Part shown: positions 7,983 to 17,139 of the stretch, piece after piece
Layout of the letters: each line of letters begins with the position of its first letter
Numbering within the stretch: the first letter of the stretch is position 1
Source of the DNA: Flavobacterium sp. Leaf82
Lineage (GTDB): Bacteria; Bacteroidota; Bacteroidia; Flavobacteriales; Flavobacteriaceae
Reading direction: 5' to 3'
Length of the DNA stretch: 64,000 nucleotides
Assembly (NCBI RefSeq): GCF_001422725.1
Contig: NZ_LMMA01000033.1
Location: 124,001 to 188,000, forward strand
Notes under the pieces: model-generated
Database searches by the model: none
What the model was told of the DNA's origin: nothing
Seen by the model: only the letters and a program-made list of their open reading frames with translations
Position numbers and translations under genes: made by a program

Positions 7983-8549
7983 TTAGAATTTTAAAGCTAC
8001 AGCTAATTCAAAATCGTCATTGATAGTTTTGTCTCCTAAGTTTTCGAAGAAGTTACCAGAGTTGTATTTGATATCGTATTTAGTTCTGTCAACTTTGAAA
8101 GCAGTAGTTGCAGTGTTTCCAGCTACAGTAATGTCAAAAGTTACTGGTTTAGTAATTCCTTTGATAGTTAAGTCAGCAGTAACTGTATATACGTCAGTTG
8201 CTTTAGCTCCGATAGTTTTGAAAACTAATTTTGCAGTTGGGAATTTATCAGTTCCAAAGAAATCGTCAGCTTTCAAGTGACCATTCAATTTTCCTTGGTA
8301 TTCTCCAGTTAAATCAGTAGAAGTTAAAGAAGTCATATCAACAGTGAAAGATCCACCAGTTAATTTTTTTCCTTTAAAAACTACAGCTCCGTCTTTAAAG
8401 TTTACAGTTCCAGAGTGTTCTCCAGTTACTTTTTTACCTACCCATTTGATAGTAGATGCTTTTACGTCGATTTTTTTAGTTTGAGCATTTACTGAAATAC
8501 TAGCCGCTGCTACGAATAATGCTATTGCAATTGTTTTTAAATTTTTCAT
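7983..8549 (-). CDS. YceI family periplasmic protein
   Basis: The 188-residue protein has a signal peptide (cleavage near NAQT, residue 22) and the YceI pattern: IDVKASTIKWVGKKVTGEHSG at the start, GGSFTVDMTSLTSTDL, LKADDFFGTDKFPTAKLVF, ADLTIKGITKPVTFDI and a C-terminal INDDFELAVALKF. YceI proteins are lipocalin-like barrels binding isoprenoid-type lipids, with roles in stress. It is 32 nt downstream of the nitroreductase, so it forms an operon with it and the MarR regulator, and it is followed by a strong terminator. Confidence 0.93.
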   Translation of the reverse strand: MKNLKTIAIALFVAAASISVNAQTKKIDVKASTIKWVGKKVTGEHSGTVNFKDGAVVFKGKKLTGGSFTVDMTSLTSTDLTGEYQGKLNGHLKADDFFGTDKFPTAKLVFKTIGAKATDVYTVTADLTIKGITKPVTFDITVAGNTATTAFKVDRTKYDIKYNSGNFFENLGDKTINDDFELAVALKF

Positions 8550-8581
8550 GTTGTTTAAAATTGATTTTAGATTAATAATAA

Positions 8582-9214
8582 TTATATAGTGATAAATAAT
8601 TCTTCGTGAGATTTTCTAACTTTTTTGTAATGTTGAGCGTCGTCCTCATCATGTCTGTAACCAACAGTAGCAATAACTGAAGCGTTTAAACCAAGTTTGT
8701 CAAAACCTAGGATTTCATTGAATGCTGCAGGATTAAATCCTTCCATTGGCGTTGCATCGATTTTTAATTCAGCTGCAGCTGCTAATAGTGTTCCTAAAGC
8801 GATATAGGTTTGTTTTGCTGTCCAGATATTTTTAGCATCTTGAGATAAATTTGAAATTACTCCATTCATCATGTCAGCAAATCCCCCTAAAGCCTCAACA
8901 GGAACTCCTCTTGTTTCGCTGATATTTTTAATATAAGCATCTACAGATTCTGCTCCGGCATTTAAGTCGTTAGCAAAAATAAAAATTTGAGAAGCATCTG
9001 TAATTTGAGTTTGTCCGTAAGCAGCAGCTTTTAATTGCTCTCTAATTTCTGGATTTTCTACGATAACAACTTTATAAGGTTGTAATCCGTATGAAGAAGC
9101 AGCTAATCTAACAGCTTCTTTTAAAGTATTTAAATCTGCTGAAGAGATTTTTTTAGTCGCATCAAACTTTTTTGTTGCATATCTCCAGTTTAGATTGTCT
9201 AATAATGTGCTCAT
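8582..9214 (-). CDS. NAD(P)H-dependent nitroreductase, NfsB-like
   Basis: The 210-residue flavoprotein has the nitroreductase opening LLDNLNWRYATKKFD, the SSYGLQPYKVVIVENPEIR segment near residues 41-59 and the C-terminal RKSHEELF. It matches the FMN-dependent NfsB/dihydropteridine reductase group that reduces quinones and nitroaromatics. It starts 5 nt after the MarR gene, so MarR probably controls it. The real substrate is not evident. Confidence 0.93.
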   Translation of the reverse strand: MSTLLDNLNWRYATKKFDATKKISSADLNTLKEAVRLAASSYGLQPYKVVIVENPEIREQLKAAAYGQTQITDASQIFIFANDLNAGAESVDAYIKNISETRGVPVEALGGFADMMNGVISNLSQDAKNIWTAKQTYIALGTLLAAAAELKIDATPMEGFNPAAFNEILGFDKLGLNASVIATVGYRHDEDDAQHYKKVRKSHEELFITI

Positions 9215-9219
9215 AAATA

Positions 9220-9681
9220 TTAATTTTGTTGGGTTCGGTATTTTTCTAATAATTGATTTAATAATTCTAATTCTTCAGGACTTATATTCTCAGCAAACAA
9301 ACGCTCATGTTCATCTACTTTTGGATCTAATTCTTTTAACACGTCTAATCCTTTTTGAGTGATCAGAACTTCAATTTTACGTCTGTTACCAGGACAAACA
9401 TTTCGTGTAACAAAATCCTTTAGTAATAATTTGTCAACTAATCTGGTTGTATTACTCGTTTTAGCCAGCATACGTTCCTGTATGACACACATATTAGCAG
9501 GATTTCCTTTTTGTCCTCTTAGTATACGTAACACATTATATTGCTCTCCGGATAAATCATACGGTTTTATCAACTCGTTGAAATGATCCTGAATCACGTT
9601 TTGCGTGTACATGATATTCAGAATAACTTTTTTCGCATTATCCATCTTAACTGTACTTTTTATAACCTCTTCAATTGTCAT
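9220..9681 (-). CDS. MarR family transcriptional regulator
   Basis: The 153-residue winged-helix protein has LIKPYDLSGEQYNVLRILRG, the recognition-helix region MLAKTSNTTRLVDKLLLKDFV and the wing RKIEVLITQKGLDVL, all typical of MarR. It is the first gene of an operon with a nitroreductase and YceI. Two palindromes, centred 30 bp apart, overlap its promoter just upstream, which supports autorepression. Cysteines occur at two positions, but no clear redox-switch pattern is provable. It plausibly responds to quinones or oxidants, by analogy with YodB/HypR-type regulators; this is inference. Confidence 0.93.
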   Translation of the reverse strand: MTIEEVIKSTVKMDNAKKVILNIMYTQNVIQDHFNELIKPYDLSGEQYNVLRILRGQKGNPANMCVIQERMLAKTSNTTRLVDKLLLKDFVTRNVCPGNRRKIEVLITQKGLDVLKELDPKVDEHERLFAENISPEELELLNQLLEKYRTQQN

Positions 9682-9696
9682 AGTCGTAAGTGTATA

Positions 9697-9741
9697 ATTT
9701 GTATATACAAATGTATATCTTTTAATAGTTGTATATACAAA
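9697..9741 (-). promoter_or_regulatory. Promoter and tandem palindromic operators of the MarR operon
   Basis: ATTTGTATATACAAAT at 9697-9712 is a perfect 16-bp palindrome, and TTGTATATACAA at 9729-9740 repeats its core 30 bp away. On the minus strand the -7 box TACATTTG (9708-9715) overlaps the first palindrome and a TTTG at 9738-9741, in the -33 region with a 22-nt spacer, overlaps the second. A dimer on each site would block both promoter boxes. Confidence 0.8.
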
Positions 9742-9929
9742 TGTCGTGTTAATTTTTTGTTAATTCAAAGAAGGCGAAATAACGAGATAGATAATCTCTA
9801 TATAATTAGTATAAAAATAGTACAATTTTTTACTTAAAATATTGTCTAATAAATATTTAACGATTGTTTAATAACAATGTTGTCTTTGATGAAATAGAGC
9901 TTTAATAAATGTTCAATAAAGTCTGCACT

Positions 9930-9960
9930 AACCCGACAGGTTTTTAAAACCTGTCGGGTT
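9930..9960. terminator. Palindromic CCCGACAGG hairpin
   Basis: AACCCGACAGGTTTT / AAAACCTGTCGGGTT forms a near-perfect hairpin with almost no loop. On the minus strand it ends the module that begins with the structured element at 10027-10140. A similar CCCGAC hairpin follows the related element after 15990. No long U-tract follows here. Confidence 0.6.
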
Positions 9961-10026
9961 CATCAGGAATCAGGATGCAGGAATCTAAAATCTAAAATCT
10001 AAAATCAGAAATCTAAAATTATAATA

Positions 10027-10140
10027 GGGGCATGCCACCATCCAGACAAGAGGGCAAAATTACTTTGCGCGTATACGCCCTCTTATCAGGATGCTGTCGG
10101 GCTATCCGCACTGCTTCGGCAGTTAGCTTCTATCCCTCAT
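10027..10140 (-). ncRNA. Structured 3'-UTR element, copy A (GGGATAGAAGC / GGATAGCCCGAC family)
   Basis: On the minus strand it contains GAGGGATAGAAGC, a hairpin ACTGC-CGAA-GCAGT, then GCGGATAGCCCGACAGC, then a long hairpin with arms AGAGGGC and GCCCTCT inside ATCC/GGAT, ending GGTGGCATGCCC. Copy B at 15879-15990 changes the first stem to GCTAC-CGAA-GTAGC and the second to AAAGGGC/GCCCTTT inside ATCG/CGAT, so both stems show compensatory changes. It lies downstream of the OMP gene on the same strand. It may belong to a known flavobacterial RNA class such as Flavo-1, which I cannot confirm. Confidence 0.7.
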
Positions 10141-10159
10141 TCGGCTCACGTAAACAAGA

Positions 10160-10192
10160 AACCCGACAGGCTGTAAAGGCGTGTCGGGTTTA
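10160..10192 (-). terminator. Hairpin after the glp operon OMP gene
   Basis: On the minus strand, AACCCGACA, a loop of about 14 nt and TGTCGGGTT followed by TCTTGTTT lie 22 nt after the stop codon of the 10214 gene and just before the structured element. It could act as a moderate terminator for the glp operon. Confidence 0.65.
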
Positions 10193-10213
10193 ATAGAATA
10201 ATTTGTTTCAGTT

Positions 10214-10981
10214 TTAGAATAATGAAACTCCTAATTGCATACGAGTATATTTTTCAGCAGGATTCCACATTATGCCTGCAAAAACCGGAAGTTTATACTG
10301 AAATATCGAAATATCTTTAGAAGCTTTCAATCCAGTATTTACGATACCAAAATTACGATCCGGATCCTTTATATATAGATTTGTTTTTCCGTCAAGCGAG
10401 AATCCTGCTCCTACATAAGCATCTAGCGTTATTTCGTCATTTTTTATAATAGGGTATCCTAATTCTACGTAAGTCGAATATCTGTTTTTATAATTAGCAT
10501 CAGAGTTTAACTCTTTGTCGTTTCCATAAAGAATAATATCAGCTTCGATTCGCAACGGAAATTCCTGCGAAAAACGATACGAAGTCCTTAAATCAATAAG
10601 GTGAGTCGTAGTGTTTTTATCGTAATTAAAAACTTCCGGATGCTCAACATTTGTAGTGTTGAATAAATCCCAAAGACCAATTGTTAGTCCTTTATTTTTG
10701 TACTGAACGTAATAATCTACCTCAGTATATTTACCATCAAAACTGTTACCGCCCCAAACACCAACCGAAAAGTTTCGGTTTTTATCAAAGGTATAATGAA
10801 TATCTCCCATAGCCGTCATACTTGGACTGATAATTAATCCTCTCCAAAGGTGACTTGTTGCAAGCGTAACATTAAAATTTAATCGGCTTGGTTCTTTACT
10901 AGCCGTACTTTCCGGCGTTGATTCTTGAGCATAGCCAGCTAGTCCTATGAAGATTATCATAGAAAAAAAAAGATTTTTCAT
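10214..10981 (-). CDS. Putative outer-membrane beta-barrel protein of the glycerol operon
   Basis: The 255-residue protein has a signal peptide (cleavage near GYAQ) followed by alternating amphipathic beta strands (LNFNVTLATSHLWRGLIIS, FSVGVWGGNSFDG, VDYYVQYKNKGLTIGLW) and ends MQLGVSLF with a terminal Phe, the classic outer-membrane barrel signature. The SHLWRGLxxS segment resembles TorF-type putative porins. It lies 29 nt after glpF on the same strand, so a role in letting glycerol or glycerol phosphodiesters across the outer membrane is a reasonable inference, not shown. Confidence 0.8.
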   Translation of the reverse strand: MKNLFFSMIIFIGLAGYAQESTPESTASKEPSRLNFNVTLATSHLWRGLIISPSMTAMGDIHYTFDKNRNFSVGVWGGNSFDGKYTEVDYYVQYKNKGLTIGLWDLFNTTNVEHPEVFNYDKNTTTHLIDLRTSYRFSQEFPLRIEADIILYGNDKELNSDANYKNRYSTYVELGYPIIKNDEITLDAYVGAGFSLDGKTNLYIKDPDRNFGIVNTGLKASKDISIFQYKLPVFAGIMWNPAEKYTRMQLGVSLF

Positions 10982-11010
10982 AAAAATTTATGGATTAAAA
11001 GAAGATGTTT

Positions 11011-11742
11011 TTAATTAAGACTGAGATATAATGCTGCAGCCAAAGAAGCTCCAATTATAGGTCCTATAATCGGGATCCAGGCGTATCCCCAGTTGCTACT
11101 TCCTTTTATGGGTAAAATAGCATGCATAATTCGTGGTCCTAAATCTCTTGCGGGATTTATAGCATATCCGGTCGTACCTCCTAACGAAAGACCAATTGCC
11201 CATACAACTATTGCAACAGGCAGTGCGCCTATGGTTCCTAAACCAATTACTGCGTTGGTATCAGCTGCAATTTGTAAGCTTGGACCTGCAATGTAGAAAA
11301 TAGAAAATATCAAAACAAAAGTTGCAATTGCTTCGCTTATCAAATTAGATAAATTATTCTTGATGGCCGGTCCTGTAGAAAAACAGGCAAGTTTCGCGCC
11401 TTCATCTTCTGTTGCTGCAAAATGCTCTTTATGTGACAACCATACTAAAAATGCACCCAACATTGCTCCAATCATTTCACCTAATATATAGGTAGGAACT
11501 AAATCCCAACTAAATTTTCCTATAAGTGCTAAACCAAGAGTAACTACAGGGTTTAAATGTGCACCGCTAACGGGCCCTGCAATAGTTACACCTACAAACA
11601 CGGCAAATGCCCATGCGCTGGTAACGACTATCCAACCTGAATTATTACCAATTGTACCTTTAAGATTAACGTTTGCCACAACGCCATTTCCTAATAAAAT
11701 CATCACCATGGTGCCTAAAATTTCTGCTATAAAAGGAGTCAT
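11011..11742 (-). CDS. glpF: Glycerol uptake facilitator, MIP/aquaporin family
   Basis: The 243-residue six-helix channel starts MTPFIAEILGTMVMILLGNG and has the paired pore motifs SGAHLNPVVTLG and GYAINPARDLGPR. The second is the canonical NPA with the Asp that follows Arg in glycerol-type channels. The first is NPV instead of NPA. GGTTGYAINPARD fits the glyceroporin selectivity filter. It lies 15 nt after glpK. Glycerol conduction is strongly supported by the operon. Confidence 0.95.
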   Translation of the reverse strand: MTPFIAEILGTMVMILLGNGVVANVNLKGTIGNNSGWIVVTSAWAFAVFVGVTIAGPVSGAHLNPVVTLGLALIGKFSWDLVPTYILGEMIGAMLGAFLVWLSHKEHFAATEDEGAKLACFSTGPAIKNNLSNLISEAIATFVLIFSIFYIAGPSLQIAADTNAVIGLGTIGALPVAIVVWAIGLSLGGTTGYAINPARDLGPRIMHAILPIKGSSNWGYAWIPIIGPIIGASLAAALYLSLN

Positions 11743-11757
11743 ATCGTTCGTTTTTAG

Positions 11758-13257
<1,500 letters not shown>

Positions 13258-13307
13258 TTATAGTATAATTAAGTTAATAAAGTTCTGTTATTGAAATTCG
13301 CATCGTT

Positions 13308-14885
13308 TTATCGAAATTCTGATAGAAAAAATCCTTTTGAAATTTCTTTAAAATTTAAAACTTCCTGAGCGATCCACGCTTCATCATGTCCTAGTTCTTT
13401 AGCCAGTAATCTTGCTATTTTTTCAGAAGACTGAACCGCAGCTCTTGCATCTAAGAATAATAAACGAACACGTCTTGCTAAAATATCATCTACAGTTCTG
13501 GCCATTTCGTATCGAATCGCCCAGGCAACTTCTGCCATGGTAAACTCGTGATCAGGATGTACTTTTTCTTTTAGTTCAGGTTCATTTTGTTGTAACTCAT
13601 GTATTTTAGGAATGTCTGAACCATAAATATATAGGTGGTTTTCTCTGTCTAAAGTAGTTGTAGGCTGATTTCCGTGAATAGGAAGATGTTCTGTATTACA
13701 ACCTTTTGCAGGTATTTTACGTGTTTTGATTGCTTTATCTATAATGTCTTCGGCAATTTTTCTGTAAGTAGTCCATTTTCCACCAGTAATGGTGATCAAA
13801 CCAGTTTCAGAAACTATGATTTTATGGCTTCGTGAAACTTCTTTGGTGCTTTTTCCTTCTTCCTTTGGTGCTGCCAAAGGACGTAAACCAGCGTAAACTG
13901 ATAAAACATCGGCTCTGGTTGGTTTTTTTGCTAAAAAGCGTTGTGCTGTTTCCAGTACAAATTCAATTTCGCTTTCAAGAGCGATAGGTTCTAAACTTTG
14001 TTTTTTAATTAAAGTATCAGTTGTTCCTACTACAATTCGGTTATGCCATGGCACGGCGAATAAAACTCTTCCGTCGCTTGTTTTAGGAATCATTAAAGCA
14101 TGATCTCCCGGTAAAAATGATTTATCGAAAACCAAGTGAATTCCCTGACTTGGTACGATATATTTTTTGTAAACGGTATCGTTTAATTTCATTATTGCAT
14201 TGGTGAAAACTCCAGTTGCATTAATAATAGCAGATCCTTTTAAGTCATATTTGTCTCCTGTTTCCTGATCTAATACCTGAACACCAATAACCTGATTGTT
14301 GTCGTCTTTTAATAAGTTAACAACTTTACAGTAGTTTACAATACAAGCACCTTTTTCGGCAGCAGTTTGAGCAATATTTATGGCAAGACGTGAATCATCA
14401 AATTGTCCGTCATGATAAATAACACCGCTTGTTAAACCTTTTTCCTGCACGTTAGGAAGCATTTCGATTGTTTTCCTTTTCGAAATATATTTTGAGCGTC
14501 CTAAACTTAAACGTCCCGCCAGTAAATCGTAAATGGTTAAACCAATGGTGTAAAAATAACCACCCCACCAATTGTAGTTAGGAATAACAAAAGATTGATT
14601 TTTAACTAAATGTCCGGCATTTTTTGCCATCAATCCTCTTTCTTTTAAGGCTTCTTTTACTAAATGTACATCACCTTGCTCTAAGTAACGTACGCCACCA
14701 TGAACTAATTTTGTGCTTCGGCTTGAAGTTCCTTTTGCAAAATCTACTGCTTCGACCAAAACTGTTTTATAACCTCTGCTTGCAGCGTCAAGAGCAGTTC
14801 CAAGACCACTTGCTCCACCACCTATTACAATTACATCCCACTTTTCAGTGCTTTTTAGTTTCGATAACTGTTCTGAACGTTTCAT
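13308..14885 (-). CDS. glpD: Glycerol-3-phosphate dehydrogenase, FAD-dependent (aerobic type)
   Basis: The 525-residue protein has the N-terminal FAD-binding WDVIVIGGGASGLGTALDAA, GTSSRSTKLVHGGVRYLEQG, FAVPWHNRIVVGTTDT, VLSVYAGLRPLA and TITGGKWTTYRKIAED, with a C-terminal helical domain (VRLLFLDARAA). It oxidises glycerol 3-phosphate to DHAP and feeds electrons to menaquinone at the inner membrane. It is the first gene of the glp operon, divergent from the DeoR-family regulator 155 nt away. Confidence 0.97.
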   Translation of the reverse strand: MKRSEQLSKLKSTEKWDVIVIGGGASGLGTALDAASRGYKTVLVEAVDFAKGTSSRSTKLVHGGVRYLEQGDVHLVKEALKERGLMAKNAGHLVKNQSFVIPNYNWWGGYFYTIGLTIYDLLAGRLSLGRSKYISKRKTIEMLPNVQEKGLTSGVIYHDGQFDDSRLAINIAQTAAEKGACIVNYCKVVNLLKDDNNQVIGVQVLDQETGDKYDLKGSAIINATGVFTNAIMKLNDTVYKKYIVPSQGIHLVFDKSFLPGDHALMIPKTSDGRVLFAVPWHNRIVVGTTDTLIKKQSLEPIALESEIEFVLETAQRFLAKKPTRADVLSVYAGLRPLAAPKEEGKSTKEVSRSHKIIVSETGLITITGGKWTTYRKIAEDIIDKAIKTRKIPAKGCNTEHLPIHGNQPTTTLDRENHLYIYGSDIPKIHELQQNEPELKEKVHPDHEFTMAEVAWAIRYEMARTVDDILARRVRLLFLDARAAVQSSEKIARLLAKELGHDEAWIAQEVLNFKEISKGFFLSEFR

Positions 14886-14931
14886 ATAGTGTTGTTTTTG
14901 TTTCTTTTTCTTGTCTATTGTTTCTTTAAAG

Positions 14932-14958
14932 CAAAATTAACGAAACTAAACGAAACTA
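14932..14958 (-). promoter_or_regulatory. glpD promoter with AACGAAACTA direct repeats (putative GlpR operator)
   Basis: On the minus strand TAATTTTG (14932-14939) matches the -7 consensus. Immediately upstream are two exact 10-bp direct repeats, AACGAAACTA at 14939-14948 and 14949-14958 on the plus strand. Many DeoR-family repressors bind direct repeats of this AACGAAA type, so this is a plausible operator for the adjacent regulator. Confidence 0.6.
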
Positions 14959-15040
14959 AAGTAATAAAATAAGGTTTTTTTTGAATTATTTTTTTATCGT
15001 ACATTTATACCTTCAAAAATCTTAATATTATCAGGCTATT

Positions 15041-15811
15041 ATGGTTATTATAAACAAAAGGCAAGAGGAGATACTTAAAGAACTCGATAAAAGCGGATAC
15101 GTAAATGTGGCGGATTTATGCGAAATTCTGAATGTTTCAACCGTAACAATACGAAAGGATTTGAATTTTTTAGAAAATGAAAACTTGCTGCACCGTACTC
15201 ATGGTGGCGCAAGCAAACAGCCTATTTACGCTTTCGAAAGAGATTTAAGTGATAAAGAGGGGCTTCAGGTAGAGCAAAAAATGCAAATTGCAAAAGAGGC
15301 TTTAAAATATATTAATAATTTTGATAACATTATATTAGGTTCAGGATCTAATGTTCATTATTTGTCGCAAATCATTTCAGGATTTCAAAAACTAACCGTG
15401 ATTACACCTTCTTTAAAGGTATCTTTAGAATTGAGTAAAGAAACAAATATAGATACAATACAGTTGGGTGGTGATGTTCGTAAAAGTTCAAATTCTGTAA
15501 TTGGACCAATTTCTGAAGCAATTTTAAAAGAGTTTTCGTGTAATAAATTGTTTTTAGGAGCAGACGGACTTCACTTGGATTTTGGTTTAAGTACTTCGAA
15601 TGCGTCTGAAGCACATCTGAATCAGGTGATGATTTCACTGGCAGAAAAGGTGATTGTACTGGTAGATTCTACAAAAATGAATGTTAGAGGTTTTGGTAAA
15701 ATTTGTAATCTGGATAAAATCGATGTTTTGATTACGGATGATGGTATCGATATCGAAACCAAAACGAAACTAGAAGAAATTGGAGTAGAGGTTATAATTG
15801 CCTCAAAATAG
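15041..15811 (+). CDS. glpR: DeoR/GlpR-family transcriptional regulator of glycerol genes
   Basis: The 256-residue protein has the DeoR winged helix (RQEEILKELDKSGYVNVADL, LNVSTVTIRKDLNFLENENL, HRTHGGA) and the C-terminal sugar-phosphate-sensing domain with ILGSGSNVHYLSQ, LGGDVRKSSNSVIGP, KLFLGADGLH and VLVDSTKM. It is divergent from glpD and most likely responds to glycerol 3-phosphate. It is followed by the structured element copy B and a hairpin terminator. Confidence 0.9.
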   Translation: MVIINKRQEEILKELDKSGYVNVADLCEILNVSTVTIRKDLNFLENENLLHRTHGGASKQPIYAFERDLSDKEGLQVEQKMQIAKEALKYINNFDNIILGSGSNVHYLSQIISGFQKLTVITPSLKVSLELSKETNIDTIQLGGDVRKSSNSVIGPISEAILKEFSCNKLFLGADGLHLDFGLSTSNASEAHLNQVMISLAEKVIVLVDSTKMNVRGFGKICNLDKIDVLITDDGIDIETKTKLEEIGVEVIIASK

Positions 15812-15878
15812 TATTTTTATAAAAATTCGAAAAACGAAACTTCTGATTTTTTCGAAAGAGGTTCTTCGTTTGCGCGCG

Positions 15879-15990
15879 TGAGGGATAGAAGCTAGCTACC
15901 GAAGTAGCGCGGATAGCCCGACAGCATCGCGATAAAAGGGCGTATATTCGCACAGTAACTTTGCCCTTTTATTGCGATGGTGGCACGCCC
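15879..15990 (+). ncRNA. Structured 3'-UTR element, copy B
   Basis: It begins TGAGGGATAGAAGC, then hairpin GCTAC-CGAA-GTAGC, then GCGGATAGCCCGACAGC, a long hairpin with AAAGGGC/GCCCTTT inside ATCG/CGAT, and ends GGTGGCACGCCC. It lies 67 nt after glpR on the same strand. It shares both the element and the downstream TTTTAGATTTTAGATTTCTG spacer with copy A, and both are followed by CCCGAC hairpins. See copy A for the paired substitutions. Confidence 0.7.
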
Positions 15991-16034
15991 AGTTTAATTT
16001 TAGATTTTAGATTTCTGAATTTAGATTAAAAATA

Positions 16035-16066
16035 AAACCCGACGAGTTTTGAAACGTGTCGGGTTT
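16035..16066 (+). terminator. Hairpin terminator after glpR and element B
   Basis: AAACCCGAC / GTCGGGTTT arms enclose GAGTTTTGAAACGT, which can pair further internally (GTTT/AAAC). It resembles the hairpins around copy A and lies between the convergent glpR and GNAT genes. Confidence 0.65.
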
Positions 16067-16092
16067 GATTTGTAATCCTGAGATTGTATATT

Positions 16093-16614
16093 TTAAGCTA
16101 GCTTTTTTTCGAATGCCTTTCTGGCTGATCCTCTAAAATATACTTCGCCACAATAAGTATACTTTAATTTGTCTAAAATTTTAAGCATAGGCACATTGTC
16201 AAAATTGGTGTCTACTTTTATGCTATGAATATTTTTTTCGAGACATAAACCTTCGATGCTTTTAAAGAGTTTTGTTGCAATTCCTTTTCCTTTTGCCAGT
16301 TTTGATACGGCTACACGATGTACAACGCCATAATCTCCATTGGTCAACCATTTGCCTTCTATGTCTTCGTAAGCTGGTTCTTTGTCGAATATAATGGCAG
16401 AATAGGATAAAATGGTTTCGTTTTCTGTAAATACATATCCGTAACCGTTATTTATATCGTTGGTAATGCTAAGTTCGTTAGGATAGCCGTCTTGCCATTG
16501 CGAACTTCCTTCCTGGCGTCTTTGTTCGATGGCATCTTGTATGATGGTCCAGATAACTGGCAAGTCCGTAATATTCGCTTTTCTTAATAGTAGTTGTTCT
16601 GTTGTGTTGCTCAT
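16093..16614 (-). CDS. GNAT family N-acetyltransferase
   Basis: The 173-residue protein opens LLLRKANITDLPVIWTIIQD and has the acetyl-CoA motif VHRVAVSKLAKGKGIATKLF near residues 102-121 (K-G-K-G-I-A) and IKVDTNFDNVPMLKILDKL. Substrate unknown. It follows the YeeE/YedE gene at 16632 by 17 nt, so it may be the last gene of that transcript. Confidence 0.88.
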   Translation of the reverse strand: MSNTTEQLLLRKANITDLPVIWTIIQDAIEQRRQEGSSQWQDGYPNELSITNDINNGYGYVFTENETILSYSAIIFDKEPAYEDIEGKWLTNGDYGVVHRVAVSKLAKGKGIATKLFKSIEGLCLEKNIHSIKVDTNFDNVPMLKILDKLKYTYCGEVYFRGSARKAFEKKLA

Positions 16615-16631
16615 TTTTTATATTTTAAATC

Positions 16632-17111
16632 TTAATGAGGTAGTTTGTCTTTTATTAAACCGTAAAACCAAGTTCCCAAAATAGCACTTATTAAAGTAAT
16701 TACAATTACAGTAACTCCTGTACCAATTTGAGCAAAAAGCGGTCCGGGACAAGCTCCTGTGATTGCCCAGCCAAAACCGAATAATAATCCGCCATATATT
16801 TGCCCTTTGCTAAATACTTTAGGCTGAATTTCGATTTTTTCGCCTTGAATGGTTTTAATATTGAATTTTTTAATGATTTGAACAGATATAAGTCCCACTG
16901 CAACTGCACTTCCAATTACGCCATACATAAAGAAAGACTGTAATTGAAACATTTCCTGTATACGAAACCAACTTACAATTTCGGCTTTTACGAATACAAT
17001 CCCGAAAAAGATTCCAACGACAAGATATTTTAAGTTTGACAATCCTGAATCTTTAATTTGACTTCCGTTGATTCCTTCAGTGTCTGTATTTTTATTTTCT
17101 AAATTATTCAT
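16632..17111 (-). CDS. YeeE/YedE-type transporter, second half (DUF6691-like)
   Basis: The 159-residue membrane protein has an N-terminal hydrophilic stretch and four hydrophobic segments, with the family motif FGFGWAITGACPGPLFAQIGTG (Cys in GACPG). This is one half of the split YeeE/YedE (PmpA/PmpB) importers of thiosulfate-like sulfur compounds. Its partner lies 28 nt upstream at 17140. With the MBL-rhodanese next door, a sulfur-trafficking role is likely. Confidence 0.88.
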   Translation of the reverse strand: MNNLENKNTDTEGINGSQIKDSGLSNLKYLVVGIFFGIVFVKAEIVSWFRIQEMFQLQSFFMYGVIGSAVAVGLISVQIIKKFNIKTIQGEKIEIQPKVFSKGQIYGGLLFGFGWAITGACPGPLFAQIGTGVTVIVITLISAILGTWFYGLIKDKLPH

Positions 17112-17139
17112 TTTTGAAATTTTAAAGTGAAAGAATTCC

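Noticed and set aside
9961-10026. CRISPR-like repetition of TCTAAAA
   Set aside because: Short AT-rich tandem repeats (AATCTAAAATCTAAAATC) without spacers; no cas genes in the window.
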